64,000 bases of DNA, taken from contig CABQNX010000002.1 in NCBI GenBank assembly GCA_902465645.1, forward strand, positions 29,381 through 93,380, read 5' to 3'. The position numbers and the translations under genes were made by a program. This document shows, piece after piece, positions 16,059 to 25,436 of this stretch (positions within the stretch are counted from its first letter, which is position 1; each line of letters opens with the position of its first letter). Below the pieces are notes generated by a model. It made no database searches and was not told the origin of the DNA. It saw only the letters and a list, made by a program, of their open reading frames with translations. This DNA is from an uncultured Peptoniphilus sp. Its GTDB lineage: Bacteria > Bacillota > Clostridia > Tissierellales > Peptoniphilaceae.

Positions 16059-16913
16059 TTAATTTGTCCCAGTCATCTTCTTATACATTTCCACATTTGT
16101 GTCGTTTAAGAATTCGTAGGCTGCATTTATTTTTTGAAATTTTTCCTTGGCACCCTCTTCCTTATTTAGGTCAGGGTGATATTTTTTTGCCATCTTCCTG
16201 TAGGCAAGTTTGATTTCATACTTGTCTGCAGTGTAATTTACTCCAAGAGTGTCGCAGGCAGATTCGTATTGGTCCTTGAAGCCGTAGCCTCCAGTTGATG
16301 ATGAAGAGCCACCATAGGAGCCTCCGTAATTGTTGCCGTAAGACCCTCCTTGGTTTTCATAAAATCCTCCGTAGCCTGATTGCCTAAAGAATTCTTCAAA
16401 TTGTGAGAAGTCGTCAAAAGTTGTCCAAGTAAAGCCGCCAAAGTCCTTGAACCTTTGCCTGTACTCTTCTTCTCTTTGCCTTCTCCTCTCTTCTTCTGCC
16501 TTAATTCTTTCTCTTTCCTTCTTCTCCCAGTAGGCTCTTCCGTAGCCAGATATACTTTCAAATTCATTTTCCTTGCCTAGTAGATAGTGGTCTGCCCTGT
16601 CGTAGAAAAATTCTGTCACCACATAGTGGACATATTTCAAGAAGGATTCTGACACGTTTCCAAGTAAGGGCACAAATATTGCCAAGATTATTAGGGTTGA
16701 TAGCCAGTCATTTCTCGCCAAGCCCCTCCAGGCAAAAGGGTTTAGGAGCAAAAATATTATTAAGCAGCCTCCCATAGAAATTATGTACAAGAAAAATCTC
16801 CTCACTGCCGAGAAGAGATCAACAGCAATGTTAACTATTACAAGTAAGAGGGTCAAGATGAGGTCAAAAAATTTCCCCAGGCCCTTATAAAAATATCCTA
16901 AAAATTTATTCAT
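16059..16913 (-). CDS. Membrane-anchored J-domain protein
   Basis: A 284-residue protein with three hydrophobic segments in the first 110 residues, a charged Arg/Glu-rich stretch, a Gly/Ser/Tyr-rich linker (about 185-215) and a C-terminal J domain (about 220-280) with the HPD motif ([10 protein letters not shown]) that stimulates DnaK ATPase. I infer that it recruits DnaK to the membrane. It overlaps the metallopeptidase gene by 8 nt, so the pair is one operon. It is not the housekeeping DnaJ, because the J domain is C-terminal and the zinc-finger domain is missing. Confidence 0.85.
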   Translation of the reverse strand: MNKFLGYFYKGLGKFFDLILTLLLVIVNIAVDLFSAVRRFFLYIISMGGCLIIFLLLNPFAWRGLARNDWLSTLIILAIFVPLLGNVSESFLKYVHYVVTEFFYDRADHYLLGKENEFESISGYGRAYWEKKERERIKAEEERRRQREEEYRQRFKDFGGFTWTTFDDFSQFEEFFRQSGYGGFYENQGGSYGNNYGGSYGGSSSSTGGYGFKDQYESACDTLGVNYTADKYEIKLAYRKMAKKYHPDLNKEEGAKEKFQKINAAYEFLNDTNVEMYKKMTGTN

Positions 16914-17538
16914 TATTTTTCCCTTTTCTATATTCTTCTAAAAACTTCTTATCTTCAATGACAAGTCCCCACTCATTTGCCAAAAATTCCAAGTGGTGGG
17001 TGAACTCATGGAGGAGAACTTCTTCTAGCTTTTCCTTCAGCCTCTCCCTGGATGAATACCTATACATCTCCATAAAGGATCCGTAATAAATTTTTATCAT
17101 ATTTCCAAGTATAGACCTTTGGTATTCTCCCATTATAAGGAGGTCATCTGCTCGAGATTCTTCGTGGTATTTTTTATCTTCTGAAAGAATTATACCACCA
17201 TTTAGATGGTCAAAGGCATAAGATGGTATGGACTCGCAGATGTCTTCCAATATTTCTTCCACTTCGTCAATTCTCTCTAGGTAATAAGAGTCATAATTTT
17301 CTTCGTCTTTTAAGTCTATGTCTTCTTTACTTTCTTCTTGGGCTTCTCCCTTATCTTCAAAAGTTTCATTGATTGAGTCTTCTTCTTTGTCTTCCTTTGG
17401 AGTTTCAAACCCTTCACTTGAATTTAATTTTGTCTCATCTTCATTTTTTTCATAAATATCTTCAATCAAGTCAAGAGGAAGGTCAAAATTATTTTCTCCA
17501 TCGCTATAAAAAATTTTTCTGCCATCTGGGTCAAGCAT
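16906..17538 (-). CDS. Zincin-like metallopeptidase family protein (DUF1025-type)
   Basis: A 210-residue protein. The C-terminal half fits the minimal metallopeptidase-like family: [28 protein letters not shown] and the zinc motif HEFTHHLEF. The N-terminal 90 residues are very acidic and probably disordered, longer than in typical family members. There is no signal peptide, so it is likely cytoplasmic. It is the first gene of a two-gene operon with the J-domain protein, which may suggest a role with misfolded or membrane proteins. Peptidase activity is not established for the family. Confidence 0.75.
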   Translation of the reverse strand: MLDPDGRKIFYSDGENNFDLPLDLIEDIYEKNEDETKLNSSEGFETPKEDKEEDSINETFEDKGEAQEESKEDIDLKDEENYDSYYLERIDEVEEILEDICESIPSYAFDHLNGGIILSEDKKYHEESRADDLLIMGEYQRSILGNMIKIYYGSFMEMYRYSSRERLKEKLEEVLLHEFTHHLEFLANEWGLVIEDKKFLEEYRKGKNNE

Positions 17539-17550
17539 CTTTTCACCTCC

Positions 17551-17581
17551 AAAATAAAAAACTGTAGAAGCCTACAGTTTT
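17551..17581 (-). terminator. Intrinsic terminator of the murA-opp operon
   Basis: AAAACTGTAG pairs with CTACAGTTTT, followed on the minus strand by TTTATTTT; it lies after the oppF stop. Confidence 0.85.
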
Positions 17582-17621
17582 ATCTACTTTATTTAATTAT
17601 AATACCCAAGCTTAAAATTTT

Positions 17622-18422
17622 CTACACTTCTTCAACTTCAGCAAGGGTCTTTCCAGGCACTGATGATAATAATTTTTTTGTGTAGTCCATCTTTGGGTTT
17701 TCAAAAACTTCTTCTGACTCGTCGTACTCCACGCATTTGCCATGATACATCACGAGAACTTCTTCTGCCACGTGCCTAACAACTGAAAGATCGTGGGAAA
17801 TGAAAATCATACTTAGTCCCAAGTCCTTTTGTAAATCTTCCATCAAGTTAATTATTTGAGCTTGAATGGAAACGTCAAGGGCTGAAGTTGGTTCGTCAGC
17901 AATAATTATTTTGGGATCAACAGCAAGAGCTCTCGCAATAGAAATCCTCTGCCTTTGTCCCCCTGAGAACTCATGAGGATATCTCTCCATGTGGTATTCT
18001 GAAAGGCCACAAATTTCCATTGTCTCCAAGACTTTTTTGTGGATCTTCTTCTTATCCCTCTCTCCCAAAAGATTTCTTATGCCAGAGGCAATTATGTCCT
18101 TGCATTTCTTTCTTGGGTTAAGTGATGAATAAGGATCTTGGAAAATCATTTGAACGTCTTTCCTATATTCCTTAAGTTCCCTTTGGTTTTCTTCTAAAAT
18201 ATTCTTACCATTGTAAATTATCTGGCCTGTGCCATCGGGATAAAGGCCCATTATGCACCTGGCAAGAGTTGATTTACCTGAACCACTTTCTCCTACAACT
18301 CCAAGGGTGTGTGAAGTCTTTAGGTCAAAGGAAATATCATCTACTGCCTTTAGGACCTTCTTCTTGCCAAGATTAAATTCCTTGTTTACATTCTTAACTT
18401 GTAAAATTACTTTTTCTTCCAT
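17622..18422 (-). CDS. oppF: Oligopeptide ABC transporter ATPase OppF
   Basis: Second ATPase of the peptide importer. The protein has 266 residues from the ATG at 18422 (MEEKVILQVKNVNKEF), 4 nt after the oppD stop. Walker A GESGSGKSTLAR, signature FSGGQRQRISIARAL and Walker B IIIADEPTSALD are intact. The short LLSSVPG C-terminus is usual for OppF. A longer in-frame start would lie inside oppD. Last gene of the operon. Confidence 0.93.
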   Translation of the reverse strand: MEEKVILQVKNVNKEFNLGKKKVLKAVDDISFDLKTSHTLGVVGESGSGKSTLARCIMGLYPDGTGQIIYNGKNILEENQRELKEYRKDVQMIFQDPYSSLNPRKKCKDIIASGIRNLLGERDKKKIHKKVLETMEICGLSEYHMERYPHEFSGGQRQRISIARALAVDPKIIIADEPTSALDVSIQAQIINLMEDLQKDLGLSMIFISHDLSVVRHVAEEVLVMYHGKCVEYDESEEVFENPKMDYTKKLLSSVPGKTLAEVEEV

Positions 18423-18426
18423 AATA

Positions 18427-19383
18427 TCACCTGTACAAGAAGCAGCTGACTTTTTGGCCATTTACATCAACTTCTTCGGGAGCCTTCTCTTCACAAATTT
18501 TCATTCTCTCGTCACACCTTTCACAGAAGTTACAACGATCTGGAAGTCCTATTGGATTGGGAACTGATCCCCTAATTGTGTAGAGTTCGTCCTTCTTCTT
18601 GTGGGCACTTGGTATAGCCTTAATAAGCCCTCTTGTGTAAGGGTGAAGGGGATGGGTGAAGATATCTTCTGCCTTGGCTCTTTCCACAACCTTGCCTGCG
18701 TACATTACGTTGACATAGTCTGCGATATCAGATACAACTCCCAGGTCGTGGGTTATGAAAATAATTGAAGTATTCATGTCTTCTTTTAACTTTTTCATAA
18801 GCTCTAAGACTTCCTTTTGGATTGTAACGTCAAGGGCTGTTGTTGGCTCGTCAGCTATTAAAAGTTTGGGAGATGATGAAAGGGCCATGGCAATCATGAT
18901 CCTCTGTCTCATTCCACCAGAAAGTTCGTGGGGGTAAGAGTTGTAAACATCTTCTGCCCTAGGAATCTCAACTTTTTTTATCATCTCAATGGACTTTTCC
19001 TTTGCAGTTTTCTTGTTCATATCAAAGTGAGTCCTAAAGACTTCTGACATTTGGTAGCCAACCTTTAGGGCTGGATTAAGAGAAGTCATTGGCTCTTGGA
19101 AAATCATGGAGATTTCATTTCCCCTTATCTTCCTAAGTTCTTCAGGAGTTGCTTCCAACAAGTTCTTACCTTCAAAATTTATTTCTCCAGAAATTTTTTC
19201 AAGAGATGACTTGTCGAGAAGTCCCATAATGGCAAGAGTGGTAACGGACTTACCTGATCCACTTTCTCCTACTATAGCAGTTGTCTTACCGTCACGAGTA
19301 TTTATATTAACCTTGTTTACTGCTTTGACAATACCTTGAGAGCTTTTGAAAAAAACTTCAAGGTCTTTTATTTCTAATAACAT
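18427..19383 (-). CDS. oppD: Oligopeptide ABC transporter ATPase OppD
   Basis: ATPase subunit, 318 residues from the ATG at 19383 (MLLEIKDLEVFF), which has AGGAGG inside the oppC stop region. Walker A GESGSGKSVTTLAI, signature LSGGMRQRIMIAMAL and Walker B LLIADEPTTALD are present. The C-terminal CNFCERCDERMKICEE cysteine motif is the one that binds an iron-sulfur cluster in Opp/Dpp ATPases. It precedes oppF by 4 nt. Confidence 0.94.
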   Translation of the reverse strand: MLLEIKDLEVFFKSSQGIVKAVNKVNINTRDGKTTAIVGESGSGKSVTTLAIMGLLDKSSLEKISGEINFEGKNLLEATPEELRKIRGNEISMIFQEPMTSLNPALKVGYQMSEVFRTHFDMNKKTAKEKSIEMIKKVEIPRAEDVYNSYPHELSGGMRQRIMIAMALSSSPKLLIADEPTTALDVTIQKEVLELMKKLKEDMNTSIIFITHDLGVVSDIADYVNVMYAGKVVERAKAEDIFTHPLHPYTRGLIKAIPSAHKKKDELYTIRGSVPNPIGLPDRCNFCERCDERMKICEEKAPEEVDVNGQKVSCFLYR

Positions 19384-19384
19384 A

Positions 19385-20227
19385 CTACCTCCTGAACTTT
19401 GGATCAAAGGCATCTCTTAGGGCATCGCCAACTATATTTAAAACTAAAATAGTTAGGGCAATGGCTATACCTGGGAAGAGGGTGATATGAGGATAGTTCC
19501 TTATATAGGCCCTTCCCTCAGAAAGCATTTGACCCCACTCTGCTTCTGGCGGCATAATCCCCATTCCAATAAAGGAAAGAGAGGCTGCTGATAAGATTGC
19601 AGTTCCAACTCCAATTGTCGCTTGGACAATTATTGGGGCAAAGCAATTGGGAAGAATCTCTGCAAAAATCAATTTAAAAGTCTTTACTCCAGCAAGTCTC
19701 GCCGATTCTATATATTCCAAATTCTTAACAGACATGACCTGGCTTCTTACAATTCTGGCATAAGATGGAACGGATGAAAGGGAAACTGCTAAGATTAAGT
19801 TTCTCATTCCACCACCAAGAGCTGCTGCAAGGGCAATAGCCAGTACAAGTTGAGGAATAGATAAAATAGTATCCATGACTCTCATTATTATGGCATCAAA
19901 GACTCCCTCATAGTAACCTGCAAGGGCCCCGATAATAACTCCTACAAATGTGGATATAATTACAGAAGAGAATCCAATCTTAAGAGAGACTTGAGCTCCC
20001 TTTAGGACCCTTGAAAATATATCACGACCAAAGTTATCTGTCCCCATTAGATGGTCTGAACTTGGCTTCAAGAAGTTGTCAGCTGGAAACTGCTCTGTGT
20101 AATCATAGGGCGCAAGATAGTCTGCAAAAATTGCTCCAAGTATTATTAAGATTAAAATCCCAAGAGCAACAACTGCAATCTTGTTTCTCTTATAATATTT
20201 AAAAAATGTTTTAAATCTCTTTAGCAT
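19385..20227 (-). CDS. oppC: Oligopeptide ABC transporter permease OppC
   Basis: A 280-residue membrane permease with about six helices. The N-terminal region has KRNKIAVVALGILILI and the family motif DNFGRDIFSRVLKGA. The cytoplasmic coupling loop is near ESARLAGVKTFKLIFAEILPN. The gene lies 7 nt after oppB and 1 nt before oppD. Works with OppB as the translocation pore. Confidence 0.94.
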   Translation of the reverse strand: MLKRFKTFFKYYKRNKIAVVALGILILIILGAIFADYLAPYDYTEQFPADNFLKPSSDHLMGTDNFGRDIFSRVLKGAQVSLKIGFSSVIISTFVGVIIGALAGYYEGVFDAIIMRVMDTILSIPQLVLAIALAAALGGGMRNLILAVSLSSVPSYARIVRSQVMSVKNLEYIESARLAGVKTFKLIFAEILPNCFAPIIVQATIGVGTAILSAASLSFIGMGIMPPEAEWGQMLSEGRAYIRNYPHITLFPGIAIALTILVLNIVGDALRDAFDPKFRR

Positions 20228-20234
20228 ATTCCAC

Positions 20235-21164
20235 CTACTTGTACTCTGACTTAATTCTAGGATTTATAAATCCATAGAGAATGTCTACCACAATAGATAT
20301 CACTGAGTAAACTATGGCAATAAGCATAATGGCTCCAAGGATTATTGGATAGTCACGAGTTTTTATGGAGTCAACCATTAACCTGCCAATTCCTGGTATG
20401 GAGAAAATTGTCTCTGTCAAAATACTTCCACCAAGAAGTCCACCAGCTTGAAGTCCAATAGTTGTTATAACTGGGACCATGGCATTTTTTAGGGCGTGAA
20501 CAAAGATAATCTTGGATTTTGGAAGTCCCTTGGCATAGGCTGTCCTGATGTAGTCCTTGTCCAAGACATCTAACATGGCTGACCTTGTCATCCTCATAAT
20601 AACAGCAGAAGATTGGAAGCCTAGAGCAAACCAAGGGAGGATCATCTGCTTAATAGATGAAAATCCTGATGCAGGTAGGAGCTTTAACTTAGTAGAGAAA
20701 ATTATTATAAGTAGTAGTCCTGACCAAAAGATTGGCATGGCTAGACCTACCATTCCCACAGCTGTGATTATAGAATCAATAATTGTGTTTTTCTTTAGGG
20801 CTGCAAGGACTCCAAAGGATATTCCCATTATAATGGCAATAAGAAGAGCGCCACCAGCGAGCTTAATTGTTGTTGGAAAAACTCTTAAGAGAGCTTCTGT
20901 AACAGACCTTCCTGATTGGTAGCTTGTCCCCAAGTCAAAGTGGAGAACTAAGTTCTTTAAATAATTCCCATATTGGACCAGGAAGGGATCATTTAGTCCC
21001 AGACTCTGTCTTATGGCCTCTACTGTTTCCTTGGGTGCATTGGGTCCTGCTGCTGCAAGGGCAGCATCACCTGGTGAAAGGTAGAGGAGCAAGAAGACTA
21101 TAAAACTTACTCCCAAGAGAGTAGGTATTAAAATTAAGAGTCTCTTTAAAATATATTTTGTCAT
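20235..21164 (-). CDS. oppB: Oligopeptide ABC transporter permease OppB
   Basis: A 309-residue permease with an N-terminal helix (ILKRLLILIPTLLGVSFIVF), the characteristic DPFLVQYGNYLKNLVLHFDLG segment (cut here in description) and the coupling motif YIRTAYAKGLPKSKI. About six transmembrane helices. It starts 68 nt after the binding-protein gene, across a stem-loop that may lower expression relative to the binding protein. Confidence 0.94.
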   Translation of the reverse strand: MTKYILKRLLILIPTLLGVSFIVFLLLYLSPGDAALAAAGPNAPKETVEAIRQSLGLNDPFLVQYGNYLKNLVLHFDLGTSYQSGRSVTEALLRVFPTTIKLAGGALLIAIIMGISFGVLAALKKNTIIDSIITAVGMVGLAMPIFWSGLLLIIIFSTKLKLLPASGFSSIKQMILPWFALGFQSSAVIMRMTRSAMLDVLDKDYIRTAYAKGLPKSKIIFVHALKNAMVPVITTIGLQAGGLLGGSILTETIFSIPGIGRLMVDSIKTRDYPIILGAIMLIAIVYSVISIVVDILYGFINPRIKSEYK

Positions 21165-21192
21165 ATCTAATCCTTTCTTTCCTAGAAAAGAC

Positions 21193-21224
21193 GAAATTCA
21201 CCAAATAAGAACTTGGTGAATTTC
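21193..21224 (-). other. Intercistronic stem-loop between oppA-like gene and oppB
   Basis: A perfect 12-bp inverted repeat (GAAATTCACCAA / TTGGTGAATTTC) with an 8-nt loop. No T-run follows it on the minus strand, so it looks like an mRNA-stabilising or processing element rather than a full terminator. Confidence 0.65.
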
Positions 21225-21232
21225 AAAAAAAA

Positions 21233-22759
21233 TTAATTTTCTAATAATCTTACATCTTTAAGTTCTTGCGCATATCCTGGAAGTAGCTTAAGTCCTTCTA
21301 CACTACTGTTAGCTGCCACAAGTGTTTCACCATAGCAAATGTATAACCATGGATATTCTTGATTTATAAGCTCTTGAGCCTTCTTATAGATTTCTGCTCT
21401 TTTTGCTTCATCAACTGTTGAAAGACCTTCCTTCATTAAATTATCAAGTTCTTCATTGCCAAAGTACATGTAGTTTGGTCCTTGGCCCTTGTTTGATGAA
21501 TGGAATGGTTGGAAAAGTTCATAGTGAGCATCTACAATTGATGGATTCCAGCTCATAATAAACATATTGTGTTCTTGTCTCTTAAGTGCGTCAACGAAAG
21601 CACCCCATTCAAGTCTTTCCACATTAAGTCCAATTCCATATTCCTTTAATTGGGCTTGCATCATAGTTGCAACATTAACTCTTTGAGTGTTGTCAGATGT
21701 GTAGATTGAAAGATTTGTTCCTTCTCCCATACCTGCTGCTGCAAAAAGTTCCTTTGCCTTATCCTTGTTAACCTTATTTGTTTCAAGGGAATCTGCGATA
21801 GAATATTTAAAGTTAGGGTTAATTGGACTTGTTGCAAGATTTCCACTGTTCATATAAACAGTTTCAAAAATTGTATTCATATCAATGGCATTTACCATAG
21901 CTTCTCTGGCTTCCTTCTTGTCAAAAGGTGCCTTTTCCATGTTAAATCCAATAAAGTGAACTGAGTTATCTAACTTTCTGTAAAGTTTTAATTCGTCATT
22001 TTCTTCGATATTAGGAATTTCACTTGGATCAACCTTATAAGCTAAATCTACTCCACCAGATTCAAGCTCAATAATTCTTTGAGATGCTTCTGGAATAACC
22101 TTCATTTCGATTCCAGCAATTTGTGGCTTGTCTCCCCAATAGTTTTCATTTACTGAGAAAGTAGCGTGGTCATTTTGAATCCATTCGTCTAATACAAAAG
22201 GTCCTGTTCCCATTGGTTCAGTAGCAAGATCTGCTCCACCTTCAGCATAAGCCTTTGAAAGGATTGAAACTGCTGGGTGAGAAAGTGAGTTTAAGAAAGC
22301 AGCATCTGGTTCAGTTAATTTAAAGGAGAAAGTCAAGTCGTCTTCTTTTTGATAAGAATTCTTGTCGATTTTTCCATAAAATGGTTTGAACTTGTCAGTT
22401 TCTGCGGCCCTATTTAGTGTAAATATTACGTCATCTACTGTTAGAGGATCTCCGTTGGAGAACTTAACTCCCTCTCTTAACTTTATCTTAAAAGTTTGTG
22501 GGTCTGGGTTTTCAATAGATTCTGCAAGAGAGTTTTCAATCTTCCCATCTTCATTTACTTTTACCAAAGTATCATAAACTTGGAGTAAGATATTTACAGC
22601 ATAGTCATCATCTATTGAAGAAGTTTCAAGAGACGTTGTATCTTCTGAAACTGCAACTTTTAATATCTTTCCTTCTCCATCACCCTTGTCCTTGGAGGAG
22701 CAAGCTGTCATAAATAAGGAAAGCACTAAAAGCATTCCAATAATTAATTTTTTCTTCAT
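21233..22759 (-). CDS. Peptide ABC transporter substrate-binding lipoprotein
   Basis: Extracellular family 5 solute-binding protein, 508 residues. The lipoprotein signal is MKKKLIIGMLLVLSLFMTAC, with the lipid-attachment Cys followed by a Ser/Lys/Asp-rich linker. The typical motif FSNGDPLTVDDVIFTLNRA is visible in parts. I chose the second ATG (22759) because the first is only 2 nt from AAAGGA. It begins 15 nt after murA, so it shares that transcript. The peptide or other substrate is not predictable. Confidence 0.92.
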   Translation of the reverse strand: MKKKLIIGMLLVLSLFMTACSSKDKGDGEGKILKVAVSEDTTSLETSSIDDDYAVNILLQVYDTLVKVNEDGKIENSLAESIENPDPQTFKIKLREGVKFSNGDPLTVDDVIFTLNRAAETDKFKPFYGKIDKNSYQKEDDLTFSFKLTEPDAAFLNSLSHPAVSILSKAYAEGGADLATEPMGTGPFVLDEWIQNDHATFSVNENYWGDKPQIAGIEMKVIPEASQRIIELESGGVDLAYKVDPSEIPNIEENDELKLYRKLDNSVHFIGFNMEKAPFDKKEAREAMVNAIDMNTIFETVYMNSGNLATSPINPNFKYSIADSLETNKVNKDKAKELFAAAGMGEGTNLSIYTSDNTQRVNVATMMQAQLKEYGIGLNVERLEWGAFVDALKRQEHNMFIMSWNPSIVDAHYELFQPFHSSNKGQGPNYMYFGNEELDNLMKEGLSTVDEAKRAEIYKKAQELINQEYPWLYICYGETLVAANSSVEGLKLLPGYAQELKDVRLLEN

Positions 22760-22774
22760 TATCATCGTCCTTTC

Positions 22775-24022
22775 TTAGATTCTTTTGATATCGGCTCCAA
22801 GATTCCTAAATTTCTCTTCAATTTTTTCATATCCCCTATCGATGTGATGTATTTCAGAGATTTCAGTTTCTCCTTCGGAAACTAAGCCTGCAAGTATAAG
22901 GGCAGCTCCTGCTCTTAAATCAGTTGCAGCAACTTTGGATCCGTATAGTTTGTTCTTACCCAAAAGTATAGCTTCTCTATCTACTACTTTGATTTTTGCA
23001 CCCATCTTTTTAAGTTCTTCTGCATGCATAAATCTATTTTCAAAAACTGTCTCTATAATAGAAGACTGTCCTTCAGCTTGAGTTAATAGAGCCATGAACT
23101 GTGCTTGTAGGTCTGTTGGAAATCCTGGATGAGGTAGGGTTTTGATTTCAATTGGATTAATTTCATCTGTGCCTATTACCCTAACAGTCTCTCCATTTTC
23201 TATTACTTGGGCTCCGGTTTCTTCAAGTTTAGCTATAACTGGTTTTAAGTGGGAAGTAATAATATTTTCAATTGTGATGTCTCCACCAGTAATTGCTGCA
23301 GCTACCATAAAGGTTCCTGCTTCAATCCTGTCTGGAATAATTTGGTGAGTACAGCCAGTCAACTTTTCTACACCCTTGATCTTTATTGTAGAAGTTCCCG
23401 CACCTGTCACCTTGGCTCCCATCTTGTTTAGGAAGTTTGCAAGGTCAACAATCTCTGGTTCCATGGCACAGTTTTCCAATATAGTTTCGCCTTCAGCAAG
23501 GACTGCTGCAGTCATAATATTTTCTGTTGCCCCAACTGATGGGAAGTCAAGATAGATTCTTGTGCCAACAAGCTTGTCGCACTCAGCCATAATTTCTCCG
23601 TGAGTCATCTCTATATTTGCACCTAGTGCCCTAAAGCCCTTTAAGTGCAAGTCAATTGGTCTTGAACCAATGTTACATCCACCCGGTAGAGAGTTGTGGG
23701 CCTTATTTAACTTTGCAAGAAGAGGTCCCATAACCAAGAAGGATGCCCTCATCTTGCTCATAAGTTCGTAGTCAGTTTCATAAGAGTTAAGACCGCTTGG
23801 ATCAATCTCAAGCCTGTTGCCATCTTTTTCAATCTTAAGTCCAAGCTTTCTTAGGACTTCCGTAATAATTTCAACGTCCTTTAACTCTGGCACATCTTCC
23901 AAAACAATTTTTTCTGTACCAAGAATAGTCGCTGCCAAAATTGGAAGTGCAGCATTCTTCGCACCAGAAATTCTAACCTTGCCCTTTAGTGGGCCCTTTG
24001 ATTTTACTAATATTTTATCCAA
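22775..24022 (-). CDS. murA: UDP-N-acetylglucosamine 1-carboxyvinyltransferase MurA
   Basis: First committed step of peptidoglycan synthesis: transfers enolpyruvate from PEP to UDP-GlcNAc in the cytoplasm. The protein has 415 residues. The catalytic Cys116 is in NSLPGGCNIGSRP, and the N-terminal SGAKNAALP is conserved. Presence of Cys predicts fosfomycin sensitivity by family rule. The start is TTG at 24022 with AGGAGG 8 nt upstream. It heads a transcript with the opp genes, an arrangement that might link wall synthesis with peptide uptake. Confidence 0.95.
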   Translation of the reverse strand: MDKILVKSKGPLKGKVRISGAKNAALPILAATILGTEKIVLEDVPELKDVEIITEVLRKLGLKIEKDGNRLEIDPSGLNSYETDYELMSKMRASFLVMGPLLAKLNKAHNSLPGGCNIGSRPIDLHLKGFRALGANIEMTHGEIMAECDKLVGTRIYLDFPSVGATENIMTAAVLAEGETILENCAMEPEIVDLANFLNKMGAKVTGAGTSTIKIKGVEKLTGCTHQIIPDRIEAGTFMVAAAITGGDITIENIITSHLKPVIAKLEETGAQVIENGETVRVIGTDEINPIEIKTLPHPGFPTDLQAQFMALLTQAEGQSSIIETVFENRFMHAEELKKMGAKIKVVDREAILLGKNKLYGSKVAATDLRAGAALILAGLVSEGETEISEIHHIDRGYEKIEEKFRNLGADIKRI

Positions 24023-24164
24023 AAGGATTCCTCCTATATTCTTTTATTCATATCAAGTTAATTATATCATAGAGAATCTTTTTATTTAAGGAATTAAAAT
24101 AATACCCATTAATAAAATATTTATTTATGATAAAATGAAATATCAGAACAAAAGGGAGGTTTTT

Positions 24165-25319
24165 ATGAAGAAATTTATCCGTGAAAAATATAGGGATGTT
24201 GAAGAATCTATTTACGCTGTTGACTACTCAGAGATCTATGATGACTTTATCAACTTTGGCGTTGGGGACCCAGACCTTGCTACTGATGAGGCCATAATAA
24301 AAGAAGCCTACGACTCACAAATGGCAGGTCACACCCACTACGCAGATCCACAAGGTTACATAGGCCTAAGAAAAGCTATAGCAGACTTTTATAAGGAAGA
24401 CTTTGGAGTGGCTTGCGACCCTGATGAAGTTATGATTACAATGTCAGGAACTGAAGGCATGTTTTTAATCCTCCAAGCACTTCTTGAAGAAGGCGACGAA
24501 GTAATAGTTCCTTCACCTTACTTTAGCGTCTACCCAGACCAAATTGACATGGCAGGCGGCAAAACTGTCTTCTATGACACAAAGTTCGAAAATGATTTTG
24601 ACATTATCCCATCTGAACTTGAAAAATTAATAAATGAAAAGACAAAGGCCATTATAATAAACACTCCCAACAATCCAACTGGGGCAGTTTACAGTGATGA
24701 GACTCTAAAAGAAATTTACGACCTTGCTGTTAAGCACGACATCCTAGTGATTTGTGACGATATCTACACAATCTATTCCTACGAGTCAGACTTCACTCCA
24801 ATGATCAAGTGGGATAAAAACTTTGACAGGGTGATTTCAATCTCTTCAATGTCCAAGGACTATGTAATGACTGGCTGGAGACTTGGAGCCATTGTTGCCC
24901 ACAAGGACCTTATTAAGTCCATGACTTCAATTCACGCAAACACAGTTTACGCAGTCCCAACAATTTGCCAATACGCAGGAGTTGTTGGCATCGAAAACAG
25001 GAAAAGAATTTGTCCACCCCTTGCAGAAGAATACAAGGAGAGGATGTATCTTGCTTATGACAGACTAAAAAAATTAAATCACGTTGAAGTTATGAGACCA
25101 AAGGGAACTTTTTATATCTTCCCAAAAATTTCTGTCCCAGGCATGACAACTGACGAAGTTGTAAAAGAAATTTTGGAAAAGGCTCACGTCAACCTTATAG
25201 ATGGCAAGGCCTTTGGTTCTGCTGGTGATGGCTTTATTAGGATTGCCGTTACAGTAAACAAGAACAGAATCAACGAGGCCTTTGATAGGATAGAAAAATT
25301 AGAAATTTTTCAAAAGTGA
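24165..25319 (+). CDS. Pyridoxal-phosphate aminotransferase (class I/II)
   Basis: A 384-residue fold-type I PLP enzyme. The PLP-lysine motif ISSMSKDYVMTGWRLG is seen, and NTPNNPTGAVYS binds the cofactor region. The start ATG at 24165 has GGGAGG 5 nt upstream; an upstream in-frame ATG has none. The sequence is of the aspartate/aromatic aminotransferase type, but the amino-acid specificity cannot be stated. It is a single-gene unit, divergent from murA and closed by a terminator. Confidence 0.9.
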   Translation: MKKFIREKYRDVEESIYAVDYSEIYDDFINFGVGDPDLATDEAIIKEAYDSQMAGHTHYADPQGYIGLRKAIADFYKEDFGVACDPDEVMITMSGTEGMFLILQALLEEGDEVIVPSPYFSVYPDQIDMAGGKTVFYDTKFENDFDIIPSELEKLINEKTKAIIINTPNNPTGAVYSDETLKEIYDLAVKHDILVICDDIYTIYSYESDFTPMIKWDKNFDRVISISSMSKDYVMTGWRLGAIVAHKDLIKSMTSIHANTVYAVPTICQYAGVVGIENRKRICPPLAEEYKERMYLAYDRLKKLNHVEVMRPKGTFYIFPKISVPGMTTDEVVKEILEKAHVNLIDGKAFGSAGDGFIRIAVTVNKNRINEAFDRIEKLEIFQK

Positions 25320-25382
25320 TTTTCTATTAAAAACAAAATTAAAAATGTTTAAGAATAAATAAAAATTAAAAATTCACGCAAA

Positions 25383-25416
25383 AAAGACTGAGCCGTAAAA
25401 AACTCAGTCTTTCTTC
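25383..25416. terminator. Bidirectional intrinsic terminator
   Basis: AAAGACTGAG pairs with CTCAGTCTTT across a 10-nt loop, between the convergent aminotransferase and glycosylase genes. Confidence 0.85.
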
Positions 25417-25436
25417 ATTTCTTATAAATTTATAAA

